Shown piece by piece: positions 8,457 through 17,945 of a DNA stretch of 64,000 bases. The notes beneath the pieces are model-generated. The model did not search any database, was not told the DNA's origin, and saw only the letters and a list, made by a program, of their open reading frames with translations. The DNA is from Granulicella sp. L60 (GTDB lineage Bacteria; Acidobacteriota; Terriglobia; Terriglobales; Acidobacteriaceae): positions 590,798 to 654,797 of the forward strand of contig NZ_LMUR01000015.1 of the NCBI RefSeq assembly GCF_009765825.1, in the 5' to 3' direction. Made by a program: the position numbers and the translations under genes. Position 1 is the first letter of the stretch. Every line of letters starts with the position of its first letter.

Positions 8457-10193
8457 CTAGGTTGACGAGGAAGTCGCAGCGCTGACTGATCGCATCGCTG
8501 CAAGCGCGGAGTTCGGCTCAGCCGGAAGGTTGTTGCGATGGTCTGCAAGATAACGATGCACATCTGCTATAACAACCGAACCTTCGCCAACTGCCGACGC
8601 TACGCGTTTCACTGACTTGGAGCGCACATCCCCGACGGCAAACATGCCAGGCACGCTCGTGGCGTATGGTGTACTTTCAAAACCTTCCGTGCCTCCGGTA
8701 ATAATGAAGCCTTTCTTGTCCAATTGCACGGTCCCGTAGAGCCATCCGGAATTTGGTTCGGCTCCGATCATGACAAAGACGTTCCCGATCGGTTTAACGA
8801 TAGATTCACCGGTGCTCCGGTTAGTCCAAGTGACATTTTCCAGAGAAGAAGAGTTTCCCTCCAGCTTCACGATCTCGGATTGGTCATAAAGTGTGATTCG
8901 TGACGAGCTTTCGAGACGCGAGATCAAATACTGCGACATGGTCTGCGCCAGCGATTCAGCACGGATGATGTGGTGTACGTGCTTCGCGATGCCAGATAGA
9001 AATAAGGCGGCTTGCCCGGCTGAGTTCCCGCCTCCTACGACAATGACTTCTTTTTCGCGGCAAAACACTGACTCCATCGCTGTCGCTGCGTAATAGATCC
9101 CGCGGTTTTCGAACTCGCTGAAGTTCTCGACAGAAAGTTTGCGATACTGCGCGCCAGATGCAACAATAACGGCTCTGGAACGGACGGGTATGCCGCCCGC
9201 GAGTGTCAGCTTGTGGATGCCGTCGATCTGCTCTGCCGTTACCGTTTCTCTCGATATCGCGAAGCGTACACCGAACTTCAACGCCTGCAACTGGGCGCGG
9301 CTCGCAAGACGCTGGCCGGAGACCCCTGTCGGGAAGCCGAGATAGTTTTCGATTTTGGAGCTGGCTGCTGCCTGTCCGCCAGGAGCGGTGCTCTCGATCG
9401 CGATGGTGCAGAGTCCTTCCGATGCCGCGTAGACAGCGGCCGCCAGACCAGCAGGGCCAGCTCCGACGACGGCTACGTCGTAGATCATCTCCGGATCAGG
9501 AAGTTCTGTGATGCCTAGCTCGTCGGCGAGTTGCGTAATGGTAGGCCGATGCAGGAGACGGCCATCCGACAGTTTCACCGCAGGCAGAAGAGATCCAGCA
9601 TCGGATTGCGAGATTTCCTGTGGGGACGGCGACACAATCTTGTGCGGGTAGCTATTGCGAACCAAGAAGCGCTGGAGCTCGGTAGTAGCAGCATCGTTAG
9701 TGCTTCCCCTCAGAACAATCCCCGCATTTTCTTCAGCAAGAATGCCGATACGTCGCCAGACGGTGGCTGAGGTGATGAGATTCGCGATGTCCCCTTCCGC
9801 GCGCATCAGTTTCTGCAACTCGCCACGCGAAATGCGAAGAATCCGGCTCTCCTTGACCGTTCGCGCATTGACCAGCGTTCCCTGCGAGGTCAGAAGGTTT
9901 AGCTCGCCGGAGAAGTCGAACTTGCGATGATGGGCGATGACCGTGGACTCGCCGTTAGCGAGGGGCAGGGAGATGTCGACCTGCCCCTCAAGCACCACGA
10001 ACATGTCGACCTGTCGCTCGCCGCAGGTGAACAACGGGACTTCCGCAGGAAAGGCTTCCTCTCGACCGTAAGGAGTCAGGCGCTCGACCATGTCATCTGT
10101 GAGCTTGGCGAATGCAAGGTCCGGGCGATATTCCGGATTGTTCCAAATAGCGGTTTTGCTCTCTTCGTCATCGATCATGGTGTTTGATCCCAT
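8457..10193 (-). CDS. cNMP-binding domain fused to thioredoxin-reductase-like FAD oxidoreductase
   Basis: A 578-residue fusion. Residues about 30-150 form a cyclic-nucleotide-binding (CRP-type) domain. About 170-235 looks like a degenerate thioredoxin/glutaredoxin-like linker (ELQRFLVRNSYP). From about 240 there is a thioredoxin-reductase fold with FAD motif GAGPAG, the APGGQA turn, NADPH motif GGGNSAG and a C-terminal VGDVRSK FAD site. The redox CxxC of true thioredoxin reductases is absent: the segment before the NADPH motif reads YYAATAMESVFC. It is probably a flavin-dependent NAD(P)H oxidoreductase tuned by a nucleotide or electron partner. It follows copB on the same strand after 69 bp and may belong to the copper/stress block. 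Confidence 0.88.
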   Translation of the reverse strand: MGSNTMIDDEESKTAIWNNPEYRPDLAFAKLTDDMVERLTPYGREEAFPAEVPLFTCGERQVDMFVVLEGQVDISLPLANGESTVIAHHRKFDFSGELNLLTSQGTLVNARTVKESRILRISRGELQKLMRAEGDIANLITSATVWRRIGILAEENAGIVLRGSTNDAATTELQRFLVRNSYPHKIVSPSPQEISQSDAGSLLPAVKLSDGRLLHRPTITQLADELGITELPDPEMIYDVAVVGAGPAGLAAAVYAASEGLCTIAIESTAPGGQAAASSKIENYLGFPTGVSGQRLASRAQLQALKFGVRFAISRETVTAEQIDGIHKLTLAGGIPVRSRAVIVASGAQYRKLSVENFSEFENRGIYYAATAMESVFCREKEVIVVGGGNSAGQAALFLSGIAKHVHHIIRAESLAQTMSQYLISRLESSSRITLYDQSEIVKLEGNSSSLENVTWTNRSTGESIVKPIGNVFVMIGAEPNSGWLYGTVQLDKKGFIITGGTEGFESTPYATSVPGMFAVGDVRSKSVKRVASAVGEGSVVIADVHRYLADHRNNLPAEPNSALAAMRSVSAATSSST

Positions 10194-10262
10194 TGTCTCT
10201 TATCAATGCGAGCAAATTCGTCATTGATCCTGTTGAGACAGTCCAAATTATCATGCTTAAGC

Positions 10263-11084
10263 TTAGCGCCAGACCCTTATGCCGAAGACGAATGAACTTG
10301 TATGCGTGCTTTCGCCACCCTGGCGCTGATAGATCGCAGAGTTTCCATAGGCTCCGCTGTAGGTATATCCGATATAAGGTGCGAATTTCCTGGTGAGTTC
10401 ATAGCGAAGCCGAAGACCGCCGTCTATATCGCTAAAGCCGGAGCCCGTTTTTCGGGCTGGGTCATCTTTACTGTAGAAATTGACTTCCGCCTGAGGCTCC
10501 ATCACCAACCGTTGTCGAAGACGAAACTCGTATGCCCCTTCAATTCGACCGGCAACCCGACCGTCATTGCGGATATAAAAGGTTGGTGCAAATTCAAATT
10601 CATATGGCGCAAGCCCTTCAATACCGATCGCCGCCCACGCGCGCCTTGGATCCGAATCGAGATCGGCACGAACGCCGACCTGGGCGTCGAAATACCGCAT
10701 CCCCGGAATCGGCCGATCATAAAGAAACTCGTGATCGCCGTCGCTCATCGTGGTTCCGTCGAGGAAACCTTCGGACTTGACCCACACTTTGTTCATGTCG
10801 GTACCGATCCAGCCTTGCCCATCCCATCGGAACTGCGTGCCCGCGGCGGTCGAGCGGCCCTCCAACTCGTCAAAGAGAACATGAGCGAAGATCTCATTGT
10901 CCATCACCGGTGGACGCCAGTTCTGGCTTTGGGATTGGGGTTGGCTTTCCGTTACTTGGGCCATTGCGGGAGGATGGAGGTATCCATACAGCGTTAGTGC
11001 CACCAAGAGGGAACGCCTGATCAAAGATGCTATAGACGCGTTCCGTCGAAACGAACAGCCGAAGACATTATCCTGATGGTTCAT
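10263..11084 (-). CDS. copB: Copper resistance outer-membrane protein CopB
   Basis: A 273-residue CopB/PcoB-family protein. A signal peptide ends in PPAMA, followed by a beta-barrel domain with the family segments EIFAHVLFDELEGR, GWIGTDMNKVWVKSEG and RYDxx-like strands ending in FVFGIRVWR. The Met/His-rich segment found in many CopB N-termini is absent, so this is a short form. I chose the ATG at 11084, which overlaps the copA stop in an ATGA, rather than the longer frame from 11150, because it gives a proper signal peptide and translational coupling. It acts with the upstream CopA in periplasmic/outer-membrane copper handling. Confidence 0.9.
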   Translation of the reverse strand: MNHQDNVFGCSFRRNASIASLIRRSLLVALTLYGYLHPPAMAQVTESQPQSQSQNWRPPVMDNEIFAHVLFDELEGRSTAAGTQFRWDGQGWIGTDMNKVWVKSEGFLDGTTMSDGDHEFLYDRPIPGMRYFDAQVGVRADLDSDPRRAWAAIGIEGLAPYEFEFAPTFYIRNDGRVAGRIEGAYEFRLRQRLVMEPQAEVNFYSKDDPARKTGSGFSDIDGGLRLRYELTRKFAPYIGYTYSGAYGNSAIYQRQGGESTHTSSFVFGIRVWR

Positions 11085-12952
11085 TGAACCACCACAGTTC
11101 TGAACATGCCTGCTTCCATGTGGAACATGAGGTGGCAGTGGTACGCCCAATGGCCGGGAGCATCGGCTGTAACGAGATAGCTGATGCGTTCAGCCGGCTT
11201 CACGATCAAAGTGTGTTTATACGGATTGAAATCTCCGTGCCCATTTTCGAGTTCACTCCACAGGCCGTGGAGATGAATCGGATGCTCCATCATCGTGTCA
11301 TTGACGAGTATGATCCGTACACGCTCACCATAAGACAAGACAATCGGATGCGCTTCTGAGAACTTTTTCCCATCAAATCCCCAGATGAAACGCTCCATGT
11401 TACCGGTCAGATGGAGTTCAATCTCCCTCGTTGGTGATCGACGATCAACGCCCTGATACCGGGCTCTTAGATCGGCATAGGTGAGGACGCGTCGCCCATT
11501 ACGCTGAAGACCATCTCCCGGCTCTGCCAACTTCGGTAAAGTCACCTCTGCAAGGGTTGCGACCTCGGGACCGGTTTTGAATGGGCTGGCGAGATGTAGC
11601 GGCGAGGACATGTCCATCATGTGTGCCATGCCTATAGGTCGGGTCTCGGGACTGGGCTGGGGCAGGGGGAATTGGCTGCGGAAGGGGAAGCCTGTCTCCT
11701 CCTGCTCCATCTCCGTTCTCATCTTGTTATCGCTTTGGACTGCCATGGCGGACATTTGGGAATGATCCTCATCTTTCAAGCCAGTGTTCGTCATGTCCAC
11801 TCCCGGCATGCTCATGTTGCCCATCGAACTCATGCCCTTCATCTTCATTCCCATGTCCGCCATCGTGCGCACCGGACGCGGATCCATCCCTGGTATCGAG
11901 ACCGCCATGCCGGGGTGGGGTGCGAGCATGCCTCGAGCGTATCCAGTTCGATCTTCGGATTGAGCAAAGATCACATAGGCGCAGTCTTGAGGAGTAACCA
12001 TGACATCATAGGTTTCGGCGGTCCCCATGCGAAATTCATCTACAACGACTGGATCGATCGCATTACCATCCGCGGCAATGACCGTCATCTGGAGCCCAGG
12101 AATGCGCACGTCAAAGAACGTCATCGCCGAGCCGTTGATGAAACGCAACTTCACCTTTTCGCCTGGAGTGAACAGACCCGTCCAGCCAGTCGCAGGCGGA
12201 GCGCCATTGCAGAGGTAGGTATAAACCGAGCCCGAGACATCGGAAATGTCCGTCGGGCTCATGTTCATCTTCGACCACATCAGGTATTGAGCAAATGCCG
12301 TCGAGAATTTCTTTGTTTGAGGATCCCCGGAAAGCTGGTTTAGCGCGGGCTGATGGTAGTTGTAGTAGCTGCTGTCCTGCTTCAGATTGCTCAGAATGGA
12401 ACGTGGGTTCACATCTGTCCAATCGGAAAGAAAGATGACGTAATCCCGATCTGCAAGGTCTAGATCAGTATGTTGTGGCTCAATGACGATGGCGCCGCTA
12501 ATTCCGGTCTGTTCCTGGTAGCCACTGTGGCTGTGGTACCAAAAAGTTCCATTCTGTTTCACCGGGAAGCGATAGGTAAATTTATCTCCGGGAGCGATAC
12601 CTTCGAAGCTGAGCCCCGGAACACCATCCATTTCAGTAGGAATGCGCATACCGTGCCAATGAATTGAAGTGGGAGTCTTCAGACAATTGGTGACCGAAAC
12701 GGTCACAGTTTCGCCTTCCCGCCACCGAAGCGTCGGCCCTGGGACGGAGCCATTCACAGCAACCGCTACGCGTGGCTTCCCAGTAAAGTTGACCGGAAGT
12801 GTGTTGATAGTGAAATCGAACTCCGTCCCCCGCAATTCAGTTGGCGGACGTGATGACGCCGCTTCAGCCTCCCATCCCGGCCACCAGCTTACGAGTCCAG
12901 CAGCGATCATCCTCTGCATGAAGCGACGGCGATTCAAATTTGGCATGCTCAT
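11081..12952 (-). CDS. copA: Multicopper oxidase CopA, Tat-exported
   Basis: A three-cupredoxin multicopper oxidase that oxidises Cu(I) in the periplasm. From the ATG at 12952 it has 623 residues and starts with a Tat signal (NRRRFMQRM followed by a short hydrophobic stretch). Copper ligand motifs are HWHG (about 98-101), YHSHSG (about 139-144), HPIHLHG and HCHLMFHMEAGM at the C-terminus. A Met-rich segment (MKMKGMSSMGNMSM) lies in the middle, as in CopA/PcoA. A longer frame runs back to 13087, but its extra 45 residues are not family-like. The start could also be the ATG two codons later. It forms an operon with copB by a 4-bp overlap. Confidence 0.93.
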   Translation of the reverse strand: MSMPNLNRRRFMQRMIAAGLVSWWPGWEAEAASSRPPTELRGTEFDFTINTLPVNFTGKPRVAVAVNGSVPGPTLRWREGETVTVSVTNCLKTPTSIHWHGMRIPTEMDGVPGLSFEGIAPGDKFTYRFPVKQNGTFWYHSHSGYQEQTGISGAIVIEPQHTDLDLADRDYVIFLSDWTDVNPRSILSNLKQDSSYYNYHQPALNQLSGDPQTKKFSTAFAQYLMWSKMNMSPTDISDVSGSVYTYLCNGAPPATGWTGLFTPGEKVKLRFINGSAMTFFDVRIPGLQMTVIAADGNAIDPVVVDEFRMGTAETYDVMVTPQDCAYVIFAQSEDRTGYARGMLAPHPGMAVSIPGMDPRPVRTMADMGMKMKGMSSMGNMSMPGVDMTNTGLKDEDHSQMSAMAVQSDNKMRTEMEQEETGFPFRSQFPLPQPSPETRPIGMAHMMDMSSPLHLASPFKTGPEVATLAEVTLPKLAEPGDGLQRNGRRVLTYADLRARYQGVDRRSPTREIELHLTGNMERFIWGFDGKKFSEAHPIVLSYGERVRIILVNDTMMEHPIHLHGLWSELENGHGDFNPYKHTLIVKPAERISYLVTADAPGHWAYHCHLMFHMEAGMFRTVVVQ

Positions 12953-13105
12953 CTGGAGACAGTAACTTTTTACCGGGACTGGCACAATAATGGATTCCCA
13001 ATAAGGGTTTCCCCATAATGGGTTTCCGCTAGAAGGGGATTGCGTCCAATGCCTTGGGGAAAAAGTCCTAGCCTTGGCGGCCGGCAATGAAGAACCTGTT
13101 GGCTG

Positions 13106-13537
13106 CTAGACGACAGCGAGGATCGGGCATGGTGTTCTATTCGCGATTTGGCGAACCGTACCCACCCACTCAAGGTGCTGGTCATGCCGCCGCAGCCCGA
13201 CGACAATCAGGTTAGCCTTTAGCGCGGTTGCTGCTTCGAGGATTCCGGTCACCTCATCCGCCTCAATCAAGGTGGTCTCTATCGTCACTCCGTGCGCCTT
13301 CGCAAGTTCGCTCGCTTTTACCTGGAGTGAACCGAGCCGCTGCAATTGATCCTGCCGGAACTGGTCGGGAGCTTCAGGTGCTACAACAACAGCAAGGCCG
13401 TAGTATCCAGGCATTGGTTCCGCAATCGTCGCCAGGGTGACATGCGAACCCAGTGCCTGCGCAAGTCTGACACCTTCATCGAGAGCTCGTTCGGCTTCTG
13501 TTGAACCGTCGTATGCAATGAGAATTTTTTCGTACAC
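13106..13537 (-). CDS. Universal stress protein, single domain
   Basis: A 143-residue UspA-fold protein: YEKILIAYDGSTEAERAL at the N-terminus and LIVVGLRRHDQHLEWVGTVRQIANRTPCPILAV at the C-terminus. The ATP-loop pattern G-x2-G-x9-G(S/T) is degenerate because the second Gly is Arg. I place the start at the GTG at 13537, preceded by GAGAGGAAC, which gives the usual length; the frame is open to an ATG at 13615. It lies directly upstream of copA on the same strand. Confidence 0.85.
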   Translation of the reverse strand: MYEKILIAYDGSTEAERALDEGVRLAQALGSHVTLATIAEPMPGYYGLAVVVAPEAPDQFRQDQLQRLGSLQVKASELAKAHGVTIETTLIEADEVTGILEAATALKANLIVVGLRRHDQHLEWVGTVRQIANRTPCPILAVV

Positions 13538-13742
13538 CGAGCCGTTCCTCTCTTTCACGTCCGATTGATAACTGCCTTCTTTGTCGATGACCATACACCT
13601 CGATTTCTCGGTCATATATAGCGTCTATCTATTATGGGAAAGCTCGTAGTGGTAAGACCGGATTGCGAAGATGAGGAACGGTAGTTAGGATTCGAATGAT
13701 CCGAGGATCTGTTTAAGCTTCCTTGGCGTGGATATTACTCAT

Positions 13743-14516
13743 ATGGAAAAACCGACGGTTCGCCTCACCCTGATCGATGGCCCGACACTTCTAGTTGAAT
13801 ACGCTGGTCTGCGCCTCCTCACTGACCCAACCTTCGACCCGCCACAGCTATACCCCTTAGGGGGCGAGAACCTTACGAAATTCAATGCCCCTCCGGTTGC
13901 GCCTGAGTCATTGCTGCCGGTCGATGCCATCTTGCTCAGCCATGACGAACACATGGACAATCTGGATCAGGCTGGACGAGAGTTCTTGCCGAAGGCAAAA
14001 CGCGTGATCACCACGAAGGGCGGAGCGAAGCGACTTGGTGGAAGCACGATTGGTCTCGCTCCCTGGGAAACGACCACAATTCCACTGCTCGATGGACGAA
14101 AGCTCACGATTACAGGGACGCCCACCCGTCACGGCCCCGTGGGAATTGAGCCGGTTACCGGTATCGTCACCGGGTTCGTGCTCTCAATCGACGGGCATCC
14201 TGACGTTTACCTCACTGGGGATACGGTCTGGTTTGAAGGCATCAACGAGGTGGCGCAACGCTTCAGCAACGTAGGTCTTGCAGTCCTCTTCGCAGGGGCC
14301 GCGCAACCGCGCGGGCCGTTCAATGTCACGATGAATACCAACGATGCCATCGAGGCGGCAACCCGGTTTAAGAATGCCAAAATCGCATCCGTTCACAACA
14401 TTGGATGGAGCCATTTCAAGCAAAGTCCGGAAGATCTTCAGAAGGCCTTCAGCGTTGTGAAGATCGATCGATTTGTAATGTTGCAGCCCGCCATTCCGGT
14501 CGACGTGGAGTTATAG
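13743..14516 (+). CDS. MBL-fold metallo-hydrolase
   Basis: A 257-residue metallo-beta-lactamase-fold hydrolase, UlaG/YtnP-like. It shows TDPTFDPP, the metal motif SHDEHMDN (HxxHxDN form), TGTPTRHGP and GDTVW with the bridging Asp, and a C-terminal HNIGWSHF. The substrate is unknown. The ATG at 13743 is preferred over the GTG at 13728. A terminator follows. Confidence 0.88.
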   Translation: MEKPTVRLTLIDGPTLLVEYAGLRLLTDPTFDPPQLYPLGGENLTKFNAPPVAPESLLPVDAILLSHDEHMDNLDQAGREFLPKAKRVITTKGGAKRLGGSTIGLAPWETTTIPLLDGRKLTITGTPTRHGPVGIEPVTGIVTGFVLSIDGHPDVYLTGDTVWFEGINEVAQRFSNVGLAVLFAGAAQPRGPFNVTMNTNDAIEAATRFKNAKIASVHNIGWSHFKQSPEDLQKAFSVVKIDRFVMLQPAIPVDVEL

Positions 14517-14580
14517 ATACCAACGATCGAACTTAACGCATTTCGGCGCTCAAAACGGCCTTGATCTGTTTTTTTGTCGA

Positions 14581-14622
14581 AACCCGGGAAGGACGCTTTT
14601 CTACTCCAGCGTCTACCGGGTT
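14581..14622 (+). terminator. Rho-independent terminator after metallo-hydrolase
   Basis: A two-part stem, AACCCGG (14581-14587) with CCGGGTT (14616-14622) and inner GACGCT (14592-14597) with AGCGTC (14608-14613), followed by a run of T at about 14629-14633. Confidence 0.75.
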
Positions 14623-14792
14623 CTTGCTTTTTTGCCGGGGCTGAAATCTCTGGAATATCTACAGAGTTTGGTCAGAGTTCCCGAACCGATTTCGGGTACA
14701 GTTCGATGAGGTTTCGGTAAAACTGAACACGCCACAAGAGGACCTTCTCAGGTTTCACCGACCCACAGCAGCTATCTTGAACGAAAGAAGTT

Positions 14793-14817
14793 TGCAGGAA
14801 TGAGCAAGAAGTTTGCA
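14793..14817 (+). promoter_or_regulatory. Repeated 25-bp element, copy A
   Basis: TGCAGGAA, 11 bases containing GCAAGAA, then TTTGCA. The half-site AAGTTTGCA occurs twice exactly 21 bp apart (14788 and 14809). It is about 200 bp upstream of the AraC gene at 15015, in the same orientation. Four related copies occur in the window. Two-helical-turn direct repeats are typical of AraC-family binding sites. Confidence 0.55.
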
Positions 14818-15014
14818 ATGGAGCATATGGACGTTCGAGTCAACATGCGGTCTCCTAATTGTTGTGGGAAGGGTTCATGTAGCTGCTGCGGCTGGACCCA
14901 GCGCGGGTTGTTTTGTGTATTTATCGGTTTCGACGGGAGTTCCACCGAAGCGGGGAGGCCAGGTTGGCGTAGGTAGACTCGCGGGGCAGAGAACACAACG
15001 AGACAGCAAAACTT

Positions 15015-16172
15015 ATGGCGGAAATCCAGGGAAGACTCAAGGCTAATCTCGAAAAGGCGAAGGACTTATTGCTTGGTTTGACGACTGCGGATGGTGTTCA
15101 GCCCTCGAAACTAGATGATGTGCAGCTGATACGCGCCTTAAGTGGATCGACTCGAAGTCTTGCCCTGTACGAGCCAAGCATCTACATCCTTGCCAGTGGA
15201 CGGAAAAAAGTCTTCAGAGGCGATGATCAGTTTGTTTGTCATGCCAATCAATACCTTGTATTCGCCGCATTGACATCTCTTGAGATGATGACGGAATCCA
15301 GCGATGATGGAGAACCGGTACTGGGGCTCTCAGTACGGGTGGGGTTGCCGACACTGCTGGAGCTGATGCACAAGCTCGGAATGCAAGGCGCGAAGGTGAA
15401 TCAATCCGATAATATACTCCCCACGGCTCTTGATCTTGAGATGAGTGAAGCCATTCTTCGTCTCCTTGGGTGTCTTGCGTCTGAAGCCGACGCAGCGATT
15501 CTGGGGCCCGGCGTCGTTCGCGAGCTAATCTACCGTGTGTTGATCGGACCACGTGGAGGAGAACTCCGGTCGATGCTCAATCGGACGAATCAATCAGGAA
15601 AGATCTTCGCTGCGCTCGAATGGATTCACCGGAACTATCAGCGCCCCCTCACGATTCCGGAGATTGCGAACGAGGTGTGTATGAGCGTTTCTGCCTTCCA
15701 CCACTCCTTCAAAGAAATAACCGGCAGCTCTCCACTTCAATACATCAAGTCGGTCAAACTACAACGGGCGCGACTCCATATCAAATATGACCGTCTAGGC
15801 GCCTGGATGGCGGCCGCCAAAGTCGGCTATGAAAGCCCGTCGCAGTTTAGCCGAGATTTCAAGCGATACTTTGGATACACTCCCACCGAAGAAGAGACCG
15901 GTGGAGAGCCGAAGGTAGAATTTGGAGCCCCGGCCGCTTCCCATAGCATTTTATTTGTGCCCGAGATCAAGCCGCTTCCTGCGATTCCGGAGCAGCCTGA
16001 TTTGCAGGTCAACGACGAAGCCAGCAATAAAGATGATCCTCTTTGTGAAGAGCAGCTGGTTCGATTGATACCCGCAATAAAGTCAGATCAGGTTCGTCAG
16101 CCCTTCAGCAGATTCGGGGATGAAGGCAGTTTCGTCACCATCGGTCCCCACAAGGCCGTCGCCAAGCACTGA
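15015..16172 (+). CDS. AraC-family regulator with AraC_N domain
   Basis: A 385-residue protein. The N-terminal cupin-like AraC_N domain (YEPSIYILASGRKKVF) is typical of the YqhC-type subgroup, followed by two HTH motifs (IPEIANEVCMSVSAFHHSFK and AAKVGYESPSQFSRDFKRYFG). It has a C-terminal tail of about 95 residues beyond the HTH, longer than its neighbour's, and the last 90 bp overlap the 3' end of the convergent paralogue. Copy A of the 25-bp element lies upstream, which suggests autoregulation. The effector is unknown. Confidence 0.9.
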   Translation: MAEIQGRLKANLEKAKDLLLGLTTADGVQPSKLDDVQLIRALSGSTRSLALYEPSIYILASGRKKVFRGDDQFVCHANQYLVFAALTSLEMMTESSDDGEPVLGLSVRVGLPTLLELMHKLGMQGAKVNQSDNILPTALDLEMSEAILRLLGCLASEADAAILGPGVVRELIYRVLIGPRGGELRSMLNRTNQSGKIFAALEWIHRNYQRPLTIPEIANEVCMSVSAFHHSFKEITGSSPLQYIKSVKLQRARLHIKYDRLGAWMAAAKVGYESPSQFSRDFKRYFGYTPTEEETGGEPKVEFGAPAASHSILFVPEIKPLPAIPEQPDLQVNDEASNKDDPLCEEQLVRLIPAIKSDQVRQPFSRFGDEGSFVTIGPHKAVAKH

Positions 16173-17090
16173 TTCCTGTGTCGGGGCGTAACCGAAAAAG
16201 CTTTTGAAGTCGCGGCTGAATTGGGACGGGGTCGAATAACCGACCCTCGCGGCCGTTGCAGCTGCCCCCAGACCGTCATAACGAATAAAGAGCCTCGCCT
16301 TGTGTAGCCGTACAGCCCTGAGATACAGGACTGGGGAAGTGCCCGTAACCTTTTTGAAGAGTTGATGGAAGGTCGAGATGCTTACACCAAGTGCTTCGGC
16401 CGATCGTGCAGTATCGATAGGTTGGCTGTATCGTTTGTGAATTGTATCGAGGACGGTCTGCATCTTCGCTATCGCGCTACCTTGGTTGAGTGCAGAGACG
16501 AGGGTATCGCGATTAGAACTGGAGAGAACACAATATATGATCTCCCGAATAATCTCCGGCCCAAGAATCAACGCGTCTTTGGTTGAATGAAGGCTCGCAA
16601 CGAGGCGAATGGCAGCTTGGCACATCCGAGAATCCATGGAAGATGGCTGGACGGATGCATGGTTGTCGGACTCGGTCGACTGCGGCGACAATCCCATCTT
16701 GCTCACCAGCTCGGCGACGACAGACATGTCGAGATGAACCGAAATGCCCAACATCGGGCCGCTCTCCTCCAATTCGGTTATCACCTCAAATGGAAGAGGT
16801 ACGGTTTGCACCAGATAGTTGTGCTGGTCATAGACAAACCGGTGCTCCTTAACGAAGCCCGTCTTCCTGCCGCTCGCCACAATGTAGATGCTTGGTTCGT
16901 ACAACACCTGGTGTCTGGGAAGTGCGGAGTTCGCACGCGCAATCTTCACTCCGTCCAGAACGGTTGGAGTAAGTCCCTGTTCAGTGTCCAACTGTTCCAG
17001 AAGCAGTCGTAGTCGTTGGCGATCAACTTCGAACGATGTGGCGGAATCATTTATGCCTGCATTCATAAGCTCTATCTCCCGAGGGCCCAC
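16083..17090 (-). CDS. AraC-family regulator, convergent paralogue
   Basis: A 335-residue AraC_N plus HTH_18 protein with the same architecture as the gene at 15015 (VLYEPSIYIVASGRKTGF; SAEALGVSISTFHQLFKKVTG; AARVGYSTPSQFSRDFKSFFG). The two genes face each other and overlap by 90 bp at their 3' ends. Copy B of the 25-bp element lies 166 bp upstream. Local duplication followed by inversion is a simple explanation. Confidence 0.9.
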   Translation of the reverse strand: MGPREIELMNAGINDSATSFEVDRQRLRLLLEQLDTEQGLTPTVLDGVKIARANSALPRHQVLYEPSIYIVASGRKTGFVKEHRFVYDQHNYLVQTVPLPFEVITELEESGPMLGISVHLDMSVVAELVSKMGLSPQSTESDNHASVQPSSMDSRMCQAAIRLVASLHSTKDALILGPEIIREIIYCVLSSSNRDTLVSALNQGSAIAKMQTVLDTIHKRYSQPIDTARSAEALGVSISTFHQLFKKVTGTSPVLYLRAVRLHKARLFIRYDGLGAAATAARVGYSTPSQFSRDFKSFFGYAPTQESVLGDGLVGTDGDETAFIPESAEGLTNLI

Positions 17091-17256
17091 CCAGGTCAGG
17101 TGTCAATATACGTTCATCTCCGACGAGTCGAAAGCACGTGTGACGCGTACGTAGGAGTAATTTTTCACCGGGTGAGTGGCCTATCAACCCGCGAGACTCA
17201 TTCATATCAATAGATGTCCCAACATTTAACGAAAGGTCTGCAGAACGCATGATTTT

Positions 17257-17281
17257 TGCAGAAATTGGCAATAGATTTAGA
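17257..17281 (+). promoter_or_regulatory. Repeated 25-bp element, copy B
   Basis: TGCAGAAA, 11 bases containing GGCAA, then TTTAGA. The first half-site is intact, the second is degenerate. A further TGCAGAA lies at 17239. It sits between the minus-strand AraC gene and the plus-strand secreted protein, oriented towards the latter. Confidence 0.42.
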
Positions 17282-17514
17282 GCATTGATCAATGTATCTC
17301 TTTAGGGCAGCAGTTACTCTAAGGTCTAGTCTTGTTCGGTCAATCAATCCCGACGTAAGCAGATGCATAGATGATTGTTTGGTTGCGAAATGGCTGCTAT
17401 GATCGTCGCGGTCTCGCCGATAAGGCATCCTCATTGATCATGGCCTCGCTTTGAAAGTTAAGAACCCCTATAGGTAAGCTGCTGTCAACAAATTGCTTGA
17501 TAAGGAACGATTCA

Positions 17515-17880
17515 ATGATTCGGAATATGTGGCTGGGTAAGGTTGCGATCACCTCGGTTTGCTTGATTGGACTTTTCAGTGCTTGCGGTGTGCAAGCCCA
17601 ACAGGATGTTGCTCACATTGTGACTGGCATCGTGAAGCACGTCGACCACGACGCAAAGGTCGTCGTAGTCAAGTCGGCTGACGGTACCGAGCATGCGATT
17701 AAGTACACCGACAAGACGTCGGTCAAGACTGCGAAAGGTGTCGACAAGGCTGGAGCAGACACCTGGCTGGGAGCCAAAGAAGGAGCGAATGTCACCGTTC
17801 GCTATACCTCCAAGGCCGGCGAAGATACCGCAGTCGGTGTTAAGGATGCCGCTGTGAAGACTGCTGACGCGGTTAAGTAA
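17515..17880 (+). CDS. Small secreted protein, unknown function
   Basis: A 121-residue protein with a signal peptide (hydrophobic VAITSVCLIGLFSACG, cleavage near VQAQ). The mature part is Lys/Val/Thr-rich and beta-strand-like (TGIVKHVDHDAKVVVVKS, then HAIKYTDKTSV), similar to small OB-like periplasmic domains. The ATG at 17515 is preceded by AAGGAACG; the frame also opens at a TTG at 17497. The function is unknown. It shares a bidirectional terminator with the next gene. Confidence 0.75.
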   Translation: MIRNMWLGKVAITSVCLIGLFSACGVQAQQDVAHIVTGIVKHVDHDAKVVVVKSADGTEHAIKYTDKTSVKTAKGVDKAGADTWLGAKEGANVTVRYTSKAGEDTAVGVKDAAVKTADAVK

Positions 17881-17903
17881 CTCTGTCGCGTTTTTGATCA
17901 GCT

Positions 17904-17945
17904 CTCAGCAGTGAGATGGCAGCCAGTTGCGATCTCACTGCTGAG
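17904..17945. terminator. Bidirectional hairpin between convergent genes
   Basis: A perfect 14-bp stem, CTCAGCAGTGAGAT (17904-17917) with ATCTCACTGCTGAG (17932-17945). It follows the plus-strand secreted protein and overlaps the last codons of the minus-strand glycosylase. Confidence 0.7.
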
